From SCGC-AAA076-P13 sp963926355 (GTDB lineage Bacteria; Pseudomonadota; Gammaproteobacteria; Magnimaribacterales; D2472), in assembly GCA_963926355.1 (NCBI GenBank), contig CAWUWW010000020.1, positions 1 through 9,797 on the forward strand: a stretch of 9,797 bases of DNA, given 5' to 3'. How positions within the stretch are numbered: the stretch's first letter is position 1; each line of letters starts with the position of its first letter. This document shows, one piece after another, positions 1 to 6,556 of this stretch. A program made the translations under genes and the position numbers. The notes under the pieces were generated by a model. That model saw nothing but the letters and a program-made list of their open reading frames with translations, had not been told where the DNA came from and did not search any database.

Positions 1-650
1 AACTTATTGCCACTTAGGCTGATTGTGTTGTCACACCTCTCAAGAGTTTTTTCTCTTACGCCTGACTCCTCAGAGCCCATAATCAATGCAGTAGCTCCAG
101 TAAAGCTATATTCAGTATGACTTTTATCAGCATGTTCACTCAACCCGTATATGGTGATATTTATTTCACTAAGGTGTTTTAAGCAATTTACTAAATTTGT
201 TACATGAAATATATCTATAACCTCTGCCCCCCCAACTGAAACTTTATGAGCAACTGCGTTTATTGGTGCGCATTGGTGTTTGTTTATTATGACCGCATCA
301 ACTCCAATTACAGCAGCAGATCTTATACATGCTCCAAGATTTCTGGGATCAATAATATTATCAAGTATTAGTATTAGTGGATTGTAAGAACTTTCTAAAT
401 CTAAAAAATTCTTTAAATCTTTAAAGTTCTTTTCTTGTTCGACTGAAATTTTAGCCTCAGGCTCTTGCTTGATTTTATTTGATATCTCAAAGGGTATATT
501 ATTTCCTTGAAGTAGCTTAACAAGATTATTCAGACGCTCATCGTCCCTATTAGCAGGAAGAAGTACTTTTTTAATTTTATGGGGGTTGTGAGTCAGTATG
601 CTTTCAATGCTATGAAAGCCTATTCTTGTATCATTTTGATCCTTGTTCAT
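1..650 (-). CDS. rlmB: 23S rRNA (guanosine-2'-O-)-methyltransferase RlmB, C-terminus beyond the window
   Basis: SpoU/TrmH-type SPOUT methyltransferase, expected to 2'-O-methylate G2251 in the 23S rRNA P-loop using S-adenosylmethionine. The reading frame is open from the ATG at 650 to base 1 (216 codons). An N-terminal L30e-like substrate domain (about residues 9-60, starting IGFHSIESIL) is followed by SPOUT motif 1, DNIIDPRNLGACIRSA (97-112), then HKVSVGGAE, and motif 2, ALIMGSEESGVREKTLERCD. The E. coli protein has 243 residues; the missing part should carry the last motif (SLNVS), so about 30 residues lie outside. The start overlaps the rnr stop as ATGA (647-650) and has no Shine-Dalgarno, so translation is probably coupled to rnr, as suits the classic gammaproteobacterial rnr-rlmB order. 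Oddity: the linker between the two domains is about 4-8 residues shorter than in E. coli, and the usual HQG motif there cannot be found. TrmH is less likely given the neighbour. Confidence 0.9.
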   Translation of the reverse strand, partial: MNKDQNDTRIGFHSIESILTHNPHKIKKVLLPANRDDERLNNLVKLLQGNNIPFEISNKIKQEPEAKISVEQEKNFKDLKNFLDLESSYNPLILILDNIIDPRNLGACIRSAAVIGVDAVIINKHQCAPINAVAHKVSVGGAEVIDIFHVTNLVNCLKHLSEINITIYGLSEHADKSHTEYSFTGATALIMGSEESGVREKTLERCDNTISLSGNK

Positions 651-2131
651 TTCTGGTTTTTTATTGGAACTAGCGTTATCTTCCTTTCTTCAGGGAGTAC
701 ATTTGCTATCTTGACAATAATATTTTGACCAAGCCTGTAGGCTCTTCCTGATTTTTTTCCTTTCAGCATATTTGCTTCTCTGTCATAGAAATACCTATCT
801 TTAGGAAGGTCAGTTACATGTATTAATCCAGAAACATAAAGATTATCTATTTCTGCAAAAAGACCAAAATCAGCTGCGCCAGTTACCACTGCATTAAACT
901 CTTCTCCGATATGTTTTTTAAGAAAATAACAAATCATTTGCTGAGTAACCTGTCTAGATGATTTTTCAGCTAGTCTTTCTAGATCAGACATCTCGGCACA
1001 ATCAGCTTCTATTTCATCTTTATTAAAAACTGTATTTTCTTTTTTTAAGATATTTTTTATCATCCTATGAGTCATTAAATCAGGGTATCTTCTAATCGGA
1101 GATGTAAAATGTGAATACCTTTCTAGTTGTAAGCCAAAATGACCAACTTCCTTTGTAGAGTACTCGGCTCTTTTTAAGCTTTGAAGAACAACTGTTTGAA
1201 GTACCTTATCCAACTTATGCTCTTTTGCATGACCCAAGCATTGATTTACTAGCTCAAGAGGGCTCTTTTTAAAAGATTTTGAGAATCCTTTTAATGAGAA
1301 AAAAGTCTTTAAGCTCTCTAACTTAACATTATCAGGCTCTTCATGATTTCTATAAACACCAAATTGATAGTGTTTCTTCATAAAATTTGCAGCAGATACA
1401 TTCGCAGCTAGCATAGCTTCTTCTATCATCTGATGAGCATAAAGCCTAGTAGGCAATGTTATTTCTTCGACACTTCCATTTTGGTCTATTTTTAATAAAG
1501 GCTCTTGCCCATCAATCTCTAGCGCACCTCTATGACTTCTTTTCACTAAGAGTTTTTTAGTAAGAGTATGTAGGCATTGTATTGATGCCTTAACTGAATC
1601 CGGGATTTCGTTATTAGGATTCTTTAAGTGATTCTCAACTTCAATATATGTCATTCTTCTATGAGATTTAATTCTAGCTTCAAAAAATTCATAAGACTCT
1701 TTTTCACCATCAGCTGCAAAAGCTATTTTACATACCAATACGTTTCTTATTTCATTTGGAACAAGAGAGCAGAGGCCATTAGATATTTTTTCAGGAAGCA
1801 TTGGTATTACTCTCGATGGAAAATAAATAGAGGTTCCTCTTTCTATAGCCTCTTTGTTAATTGCTGTCCCAGGTCTTACTATTTCAGCAACATCAGCTAT
1901 TGCTACATGGAGTTCTATCGAGGATTTCTTTTGCTCGCAGTAGATAGCATCATCAAAATCTTTTGCATCTGCACCATCTATAGTTATAAATGGCATATTG
2001 GTTAAGTCTTTTCTAGGTAGACTCTCATCAAGAGAAACTTTATCTAGTTCTTTTTCTATCTGTTCACTCCATTCATAAGGAAGGTAATTTTCTTCTATTA
2101 CTTGGGATATTGCTGTCTCTATGTGATTCAT
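647..2131 (-). CDS. rnr: RNase R-type 3'-5' exoribonuclease, short form lacking N-terminal domains
   Basis: RNB-family processive hydrolytic 3'-5' exoribonuclease, cytoplasmic. The RNB domain (about residues 40-365) has the four metal-binding aspartates D52, D58, D60 and D61 (IDGADAKDFDD), Y103 in TSIYFPSRVIPMLP (equivalent to Tyr324 of E. coli RNase R), and the HFTSPIRRYPDL arginine motif (341-352). An S1 domain follows (about 410-490). At 494 residues it is far shorter than E. coli RNase R (813) or RNase II (644): the helix-turn-helix and both cold-shock domains are missing, as is the Lys-rich tail after S1. The N-terminus cannot be extended, because an in-frame TAA lies three codons before the ATG and a terminator lies just upstream. 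No Shine-Dalgarno is visible. The sequence is closer to RNase R than RNase II (YFPSRVIPMLPE, RNHEEP), and the downstream rlmB partner agrees. All catalytic positions are intact, so this looks like a functional minimal enzyme and not a decayed gene. Confidence 0.92.
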   Translation of the reverse strand: MNHIETAISQVIEENYLPYEWSEQIEKELDKVSLDESLPRKDLTNMPFITIDGADAKDFDDAIYCEQKKSSIELHVAIADVAEIVRPGTAINKEAIERGTSIYFPSRVIPMLPEKISNGLCSLVPNEIRNVLVCKIAFAADGEKESYEFFEARIKSHRRMTYIEVENHLKNPNNEIPDSVKASIQCLHTLTKKLLVKRSHRGALEIDGQEPLLKIDQNGSVEEITLPTRLYAHQMIEEAMLAANVSAANFMKKHYQFGVYRNHEEPDNVKLESLKTFFSLKGFSKSFKKSPLELVNQCLGHAKEHKLDKVLQTVVLQSLKRAEYSTKEVGHFGLQLERYSHFTSPIRRYPDLMTHRMIKNILKKENTVFNKDEIEADCAEMSDLERLAEKSSRQVTQQMICYFLKKHIGEEFNAVVTGAADFGLFAEIDNLYVSGLIHVTDLPKDRYFYDREANMLKGKKSGRAYRLGQNIIVKIANVLPEERKITLVPIKNQK

Positions 2132-2156
2132 TAGGAGAGTTTAGTTTAAATTCAAT

Positions 2157-2180
2157 AAAAAAGGGCTCAAAGAGCCCTTT
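2157..2180 (-). terminator. Rho-independent terminator after the TonB-dependent receptor gene
   Basis: Read on the minus strand, a perfect 9-bp stem (AAAGGGCTC / GAGCCCTTT) with a 3-nt TTT loop ends in a six-T run, 16 nt after the receptor stop codon. It should end the receptor transcript. In the plus direction the stem is followed by a broken T-rich stretch, where no plus-strand gene would need it. It leaves only 25 bp before the rnr start codon. Confidence 0.9.
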
Positions 2181-2196
2181 AAGTTTTATATTTTAA

Positions 2197-4821
2197 TTAT
2201 TTTCTATACTCAAGATTTAAACCAATTATTCTTCCTCTTGGATCATGCACCCTTGAATCAAAACTAAAATCAGGAGCATCGTAAAGTCTCGGTGCTGACT
2301 CATCAAAAATATTAATAATAGAAAATTTTAGATCCATCTCACCATTATTTAACTTAATTAACTTGCTTGCAGAAAAATCAAATACAAGAAATGAGTCAAC
2401 TTTATTTTTATATCCATAAGTTAAGCCAAGGCCAGTTATAGGTCTTTCATTCGAATAGCCGTCTATATGGCGAGCATTTAAATTAAAGCCATAATCTCTA
2501 TAATTCCAGTTTATAAAAGCATTAATTCTCTTCTTAGGTAATGAATGGGTGTGAGCATCATAATTAAATTTACCAACTCTATTTATCATCTCAGCCTGCT
2601 CCTCTTCTTCATGCTCCTCTTCTTCATGTTCCTCATGGTCGGGTGTTAAGAATTTATTTATAGAAGTACCGTTTATTGAAAAAATAACCTTTCCATACTC
2701 TTTAGAATCAAGCAATAAAGATTCATAACTTATATCTAGACCGGAAACTTCTGTACTTTCCTCATTAAAGTAAGTTGTAGTAACTCCAATTAAATCTCCA
2801 TCTATATTTCTTGTAATACTTGGACCATTTGGGTTTGAATTAAGCATAGCTTGAGCACTTTCTACTTCAATTCTATCTTTATAATCTATACCCCAGTAAT
2901 CAATAGTAAATTTATAATTCGTATCATTAAAAATAATTCCTATGTTAGTATTTTTTGAAGTAGCTGGCTTTAGATTAGGATTCCCGATCTGTGCTTGCCT
3001 TACAAACGGTGAGTCACCATTAAAATCTCTTACACTTCCAAGGTTGATATCACTTGAAAACATTTGAGCCATTGACGGCATTGAAAAGGATGAACTTTTT
3101 GAAGCTCTAAATGAAATTTTTTCAGAAGGGTGGTACTTTAAAGAAATCTTCGGGTCAAATGAAGAGTCATTATTGAAGTTTTCATATCTTCCTGCCAGTC
3201 TTATATCAAGGCGTTCAATAAACTCCTTTTCGACTTCAAAAAAACCAGCATACTTACTTCTATTTTTAGAGACATTTCTACCACCTCCCAAAAAGAATAA
3301 GTCCGCAGTTTTTATTATTTTTCCATCTTTATCAAACTCAGCTCTACTTAATTCATCATATGAAATATTAAGATTTTCTTTATTGGATTGGAGGCCATAT
3401 GCAAAGTTATAATCTACTAGATTGGTCCTAAATACAAGATCTAAACTTTCTAACCCAGCTTCTTTTGTAGAAATCTCCGCGCCTGTTACAAAGTCAATAA
3501 GAGATTGAGAATTTGATGAAGGATCGAAAATACTCCAAAAAACCTGATCACCACCAGCAATCCCCATCGAAGTTCCAGTAAGGGCCTCTTGAAATCTTGA
3601 ATCAATAATATCTGGCCTGTAATGGTTATTAGAATGATTACTTTTAGTAAATGAAAACTCTACATCAGTACTCTCACCAATACTTGCGTATATGGTTTGA
3701 CTTAAATGATATTGCTTAATATCTTTAGGAGATTTTGGAGAAATAGACTCTGATCCAAGTGGTCGACCGTACCATGTAACAGGGACATTAAATGGACTGC
3801 CTCCCTCGCCTGGCTGAATTTTTCTTGAAAGAAAAGGAAGTGCAGGGTATGAAGGTGATTGCGGATTATCATGAACATTTACATTAGATGCCATAAAAGT
3901 TAATTCATAAATAAAATTTTGAGCTTGGTAGTTCAAACTTGTATAAAATTTTGAGTGATCCTCGTCATTAACTATATTAAATCTATTTCCATAAAGAAAA
4001 CCACATGTAGCGGAGTTTGTTAAAACCCCGCCATTGCTTATACAATTTGGATCTGGAATTTTTTGATTTTCTGTGTAATCCCCAGCCCATAAGCCAGTTG
4101 ATAGCGAGTCAGCTTCAGAGACTTTAAATGACCTTCCTAAACTGCTTATTCCAAGCTCTGCAATCTCAGGCATTTCAGAGGCAGATAATGGACTTCTATC
4201 AAGTAAATTAATACCTATTACATAGTTTCCATCTTTGAATGAAGATCCAAAAAGAACTCCTAAGGTATTATCATTCTGATCGTAGTTTGTTGTACTTTGT
4301 CGCCCAGCTTGAATTTTAAGTCCTTTAAAGTTCTTTTGAGTTATCATATTAACAACACCAGCAACCGCATCTGATCCATACATAGAAGTGGCGCCTTCTT
4401 TTAAGATTTCAATTCGCTTTAAAGCAATTTCTGGAATTATATTTGCATCAATATATCCCTCTCCCTCATGTGATGGCGTGCCAGCAAATGTCTGTCTCTT
4501 TGAGTTAATTAAAAGTAAGGTTGATGCATGATCTAGACCTCTCAAGGTAATAGCAGCCATTCCTTGATCAACACCGTCTAATGTATTGGCTTGAAAATGC
4601 GATCCCGATGATGACGAAATATATTTACTTATCTCAGCTATATTTGAAATATTTAAGTTCCTATAGTCACTTTCTGATATTACATCTACCGGAGATGAGT
4701 CCTGTTCTGCATTTTTTAAAAGAGTGCCGGTGACAATCACCTCTTCTATATTTTCATTTGCAATTACGTTATTTATTAAAAATGCACTTGTAATTAATAG
4801 TGCGTTAAAAAAACTTTTCAT
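2197..4821 (-). CDS. TonB-dependent outer-membrane receptor with a His/Glu-rich loop, candidate metal receptor
   Basis: Ligand-gated outer-membrane channel powered by TonB-ExbBD. It has 874 residues: a signal peptide (about 1-21, ending NNVIA), a TonB-box-like EEVIVTGT (26-33), a plug domain (about 40-165, with ITLRGLDH, RIEILKEGATSMYGSDAVAGVVNMIT split across 137-161) and a 22-strand-type barrel with the typical IGNPNLKPATSKNTNIG segment near 612-628. Residues 729-742 form an exposed-looking His/Glu run with H729, H732 and H737 among 10 Glu, followed by HTH at 757-759; such runs are known in zinc receptors of the ZnuD type. C260 and C273 could form a disulfide in an extracellular loop. The C-terminus ends EYRK instead of the usual aromatic residue. 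It lies 41 bp downstream of a small secreted His/Cys protein gene and ends in a strong terminator. The receptor assignment is firm. The substrate is inferred: zinc or another divalent metal is favoured, but a carbohydrate or peptide-type ligand cannot be excluded. Confidence 0.93.
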   Translation of the reverse strand: MKSFFNALLITSAFLINNVIANENIEEVIVTGTLLKNAEQDSSPVDVISESDYRNLNISNIAEISKYISSSSGSHFQANTLDGVDQGMAAITLRGLDHASTLLLINSKRQTFAGTPSHEGEGYIDANIIPEIALKRIEILKEGATSMYGSDAVAGVVNMITQKNFKGLKIQAGRQSTTNYDQNDNTLGVLFGSSFKDGNYVIGINLLDRSPLSASEMPEIAELGISSLGRSFKVSEADSLSTGLWAGDYTENQKIPDPNCISNGGVLTNSATCGFLYGNRFNIVNDEDHSKFYTSLNYQAQNFIYELTFMASNVNVHDNPQSPSYPALPFLSRKIQPGEGGSPFNVPVTWYGRPLGSESISPKSPKDIKQYHLSQTIYASIGESTDVEFSFTKSNHSNNHYRPDIIDSRFQEALTGTSMGIAGGDQVFWSIFDPSSNSQSLIDFVTGAEISTKEAGLESLDLVFRTNLVDYNFAYGLQSNKENLNISYDELSRAEFDKDGKIIKTADLFFLGGGRNVSKNRSKYAGFFEVEKEFIERLDIRLAGRYENFNNDSSFDPKISLKYHPSEKISFRASKSSSFSMPSMAQMFSSDINLGSVRDFNGDSPFVRQAQIGNPNLKPATSKNTNIGIIFNDTNYKFTIDYWGIDYKDRIEVESAQAMLNSNPNGPSITRNIDGDLIGVTTTYFNEESTEVSGLDISYESLLLDSKEYGKVIFSINGTSINKFLTPDHEEHEEEEHEEEEQAEMINRVGKFNYDAHTHSLPKKRINAFINWNYRDYGFNLNARHIDGYSNERPITGLGLTYGYKNKVDSFLVFDFSASKLIKLNNGEMDLKFSIINIFDESAPRLYDAPDFSFDSRVHDPRGRIIGLNLEYRK
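2598..2636. repeat. 15-bp tandem repeat encoding the His/Glu run of the receptor
   Basis: On the plus strand the unit GCTCCTCTTCTTCAT occurs twice in perfect tandem (2598-2612 and 2613-2627), followed by a 9-bp imperfect copy (2628-2636). Each full unit encodes five residues (one His, four Glu), so copy-number slippage would stay in frame and lengthen or shorten the loop. Confidence 0.85.
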
Positions 4822-4827
4822 TGAAAG

Positions 4828-4832
4828 CTCCT
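4828..4832 (-). promoter_or_regulatory. Ribosome binding site of the TonB-dependent receptor gene
   Basis: AGGAG on the minus strand, 6 nt before the ATG at 4821. It is the clearest Shine-Dalgarno of any gene start in the window and supports this start; most other starts here have weak or no such motif. Confidence 0.75.
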
Positions 4833-4862
4833 ATAAAAATTAAAAATTAAAAACTAGTAAAT

Positions 4863-5144
4863 TTAATTTTTTGGTGGAGCTCTAAGGAGGTAATGTCTAA
4901 ATTTTAATTTAGGTATTGAATAGACATTAAATAATTTTGAGTAAACATTATTTATAAAGCTAATATTTAATTGTGTTTTTTGTGAAGAAATACTTTCGCT
5001 ATCTTTACAAAATTTACATTCTGAAGAAATTTGGGTATTACTATTATCGCTTAATTGATATTCATTATGGCTAAAGTCATGTGTAGAAAGGCTTAACATG
5101 AACAAAAGTCCAAAGGATAAAATATATTTTCTACTGGTTAGCAT
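4863..5144 (-). CDS. Small exported His/Cys protein next to the TonB receptor, putative metal-binding (DUF2946/CopL-like)
   Basis: 93-residue protein of no firmly recognised family. Residues 1-20 form an export signal or membrane anchor (hydrophobic ILSFGLLFMLSLS at 8-20 after a short basic start). The mature part opens with HDFSH (H22, H26) and then has CKFC (C43, C46), an H-x3-H plus C-x2-C arrangement suited to zinc or copper binding. The remainder is polar and ends YLLRAPPKN. From memory, small DUF2946/CopL-like proteins of metal-resistance or metal-uptake loci also combine an N-terminal signal, His and Cys pairs and an RAPP ending; this resemblance is inference. The gene lies 36 bp after the alcohol dehydrogenase and 41 bp before the TonB receptor on the same strand, so co-transcription with the receptor is likely. 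Likely role: periplasmic metal-binding accessory or sensor. No Shine-Dalgarno is evident before the ATG. I saw no convincing Zur-type palindrome upstream. Confidence 0.75.
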   Translation of the reverse strand: MLTSRKYILSFGLLFMLSLSTHDFSHNEYQLSDNSNTQISSECKFCKDSESISSQKTQLNISFINNVYSKLFNVYSIPKLKFRHYLLRAPPKN

Positions 5145-5180
5145 GCCAAGAATATTAACATGCAGTTTTAATTACGTGTA

Positions 5181-6242
5181 TTATTTTTTATAATTTAAAC
5201 AAACAAGTCCAGAAATTTTTCCATTTTTGAGATCTTCTAGCGTCTGGTTGGCTTCAGACGCCGGCCTTGCCTCGACGGGAACAGGGTCTATTTTCCCAGC
5301 CCTAACTAAGTCCATTAGCTCAGCCATTTCTTGAATACTACCAAGGTAACAGCCTTTTAAAGTCCTTGATGTGATTGTCATTAAGGGTAGCTGGACTTCA
5401 AACTTGCCACCCATCATGCCAACTAAAATATATAAACCATTTTTATTAAAGCCAAACAAATCATAACCAAACCTCACAGAAGACTCAGCTCCTACGAAGT
5501 CAATTACAGAGGTAGCTCCACCTCCTGTTAATTCCATAATTCTTTCTTTGGCATTCTCATTAGAAGAGTTAATGACCTCTGATGCACCCGCTTCTTTAGC
5601 AAGAGCAAGTTTCTGATCATCGATATCAACGACTATTGGACTTACTCCAAATGCAGCTTTCGCAATCTTAACAGCCAGGAGACCTAGCCCACCCGCACTA
5701 ATAATTACCAAACCCTTATCATTTGCCTTTGGATTTACTTTTTTTAGAGCACTGTATGCTGTCAAGCCTCTACAAGCATAACTTCCTGCTAATTCATCAG
5801 GCGTATTTCCAGCATCAAAAAGATATTTCGAATCTTTAACTAAAACAAACTCTCCATAACCTCCATCAACAGCTACTCCAAGATTTCGAGCTGTGAATGG
5901 ACCGCACTCATGTTCATTATTATTTTTGCATGAATCACAATCTCCGCATCCTATCCATGGATAGACAACATATTTTTTACCAATCTCTGTATCTACAACC
6001 TCATTTCCAGTGGCAACAACTTCGCCAAAAATCTCATGGCCCATTGTTAATGGCTGGCTTAGTCTCGATGGCATCTTTTTATTATTACCAACATCAAAAA
6101 AACCTTCATGGATATGAACATCGGTGTGGCATACGCCGCATGCAATAGTTTTAATTAAAACTTCTTTTCCTTTAGGGATTGGCTTCTCTAGCTCAACCTC
6201 TTCAAGGGGATAGCCACTTTCTATTACTTGATATGATTTCAT
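5181..6242 (-). CDS. Zinc-dependent, NAD-type alcohol dehydrogenase (MDR superfamily)
   Basis: Medium-chain dehydrogenase/reductase oxidising an alcohol or reducing an aldehyde in the cytoplasm; substrate unknown. Numbered from the ATG at 6242 (353 residues): catalytic zinc ligands C38 (GVCHTD), H69-E70 (TMGHE) and C157 (SYACRG); structural zinc cysteines C99, C102, C105 and C113; Rossmann glycine motif SAGGLGLLA (182-190); and D206 at the end of the second strand (IVVDIDD), which favours NAD over NADP. Length is normal for the family (about 340-370). The frame can be extended to a TTG at 6272, but MKSYQVIESG is the usual family N-terminus. The ATG also leaves a 10-bp gap to the upstream gene instead of a 20-nt overlap, so I chose the ATG. 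It is probably co-transcribed with the small gene upstream. It resembles COG1064 alcohol dehydrogenases, but no specific pathway is indicated by the neighbours. Confidence 0.92.
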   Translation of the reverse strand: MKSYQVIESGYPLEEVELEKPIPKGKEVLIKTIACGVCHTDVHIHEGFFDVGNNKKMPSRLSQPLTMGHEIFGEVVATGNEVVDTEIGKKYVVYPWIGCGDCDSCKNNNEHECGPFTARNLGVAVDGGYGEFVLVKDSKYLFDAGNTPDELAGSYACRGLTAYSALKKVNPKANDKGLVIISAGGLGLLAVKIAKAAFGVSPIVVDIDDQKLALAKEAGASEVINSSNENAKERIMELTGGGATSVIDFVGAESSVRFGYDLFGFNKNGLYILVGMMGGKFEVQLPLMTITSRTLKGCYLGSIQEMAELMDLVRAGKIDPVPVEARPASEANQTLEDLKNGKISGLVCLNYKK

Positions 6243-6252
6243 ATAGATCTTT

Positions 6253-6495
6253 TCAATTGTCTTTGTACCCAACGATAGTCTCTTTTTTTATATCTTCCCA
6301 GCGCTTTTTTTCTATTAAATAACAAAGGATAGATTCCGCTTCGATACTTTGCTTAATTGAGAAGCCTTTGGGAGTTAGATTTTCATTTAAAGTACATTTC
6401 TCAGTGATATTTCTTCCACTTTTTAAAGATTTAAATGTTATTTCTACCTCTCCCTTTTCAAGAGATTGGATGATTTTTTTTACTTCAGATGACAT
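6253..6495 (-). CDS. Small protein, possibly SH3-like WYL_2/DUF2693 family
   Basis: 80 residues, no signal peptide or membrane segment, so cytoplasmic. The pattern resembles what I remember of the DUF2693 (WYL_2, Sm-like SH3 barrel) family, common in phages and marine bacteria: GEVEITFKSLKSGRNITEKCTL (15-36; a β-hairpin followed by a C-T-L motif), a low-complexity middle, then RWEDIKKETIVGY (65-77; conserved Trp plus a final β-strand). The family match is by eye only. It is the first gene of a minus-strand set: the start lies 56 bp from the divergent amidohydrolase, a good -10 element lies upstream, and the stop is 10 bp before the alcohol dehydrogenase ATG. The close spacing and the frame with real codon content support it being a gene. 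Its function is unknown; in this family a nucleic-acid or regulatory role is assumed but not shown. Confidence 0.72.
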   Translation of the reverse strand: MSSEVKKIIQSLEKGEVEITFKSLKSGRNITEKCTLNENLTPKGFSIKQSIEAESILCYLIEKKRWEDIKKETIVGYKDN

Positions 6496-6512
6496 AAATC
6501 TGTAAATTATGT

Positions 6513-6541
6513 TTTAGAAAGTAATGATTATAGAGCATAAT
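6513..6541 (+). promoter_or_regulatory. Possible sigma-70 promoter for the amidohydrolase pair
   Basis: TTTAGA (-35, 6513-6518; 4 of 6) is followed after 17 bp by CATAAT (-10, 6536-6541; 5 of 6). The predicted start near 6548 is only a few bases before the ATG at 6552, and no Shine-Dalgarno is visible, which would suit a nearly leaderless mRNA. In AT-rich DNA such matches can arise by chance. Confidence 0.35.
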
Positions 6542-6556
6542 TATTCGCAATATGAA
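6527..6556 (-). promoter_or_regulatory. Predicted sigma-70 promoter for the minus-strand set starting at 6495
   Basis: On the minus strand a perfect TATAAT (-10, at 6532-6527) lies 18 bp after TTCATA (-35, at 6556-6551; 4 of 6 matches). Transcription would start near 6520, leaving a leader of about 25 nt. It overlaps both the divergent promoter and the start codon of the amidohydrolase gene at 6552. Confidence 0.5.

Noticed and set aside
1628..2005. 125-codon open frame on the plus strand
   Set aside because: Lies antisense inside rnr, which has clear family motifs; composition is Phe/Ile/Tyr-rich noise with no start signal or motif.
2132..2140. AGGAG next to the rnr start
   Set aside because: The motif is on the plus strand, so it cannot act as a ribosome site for the minus-strand rnr gene.
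3173..3412. 79-codon open frame on the plus strand
   Set aside because: Antisense to the TonB receptor barrel region; no recognisable domain.
4884..4895. AAGGAGG followed by ATG on the plus strand
   Set aside because: The spacing (2 nt) is too short and the frame stops after three codons (ATG TCT AAA TTT TAA); it is inside the coding end of the 93-residue gene.
5145..5200. Possible Zur-type operator upstream of the 93-residue gene
   Set aside because: AT-rich palindrome-like pieces are present but none matches a GTTATAnnATAAC-like site well enough to claim it.
5897..6148. 83-codon open frame on the plus strand
   Set aside because: Antisense to the alcohol dehydrogenase zinc-binding region; its His/Tyr-rich content mirrors the opposite strand.
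6243..6272. TTG start of the alcohol dehydrogenase, adding 10 residues
   Set aside because: The added residues are not part of the family N-terminus, and it would overlap the upstream gene by 20 nt; the ATG at 6242 is preferred, though neither has a strong ribosome site.
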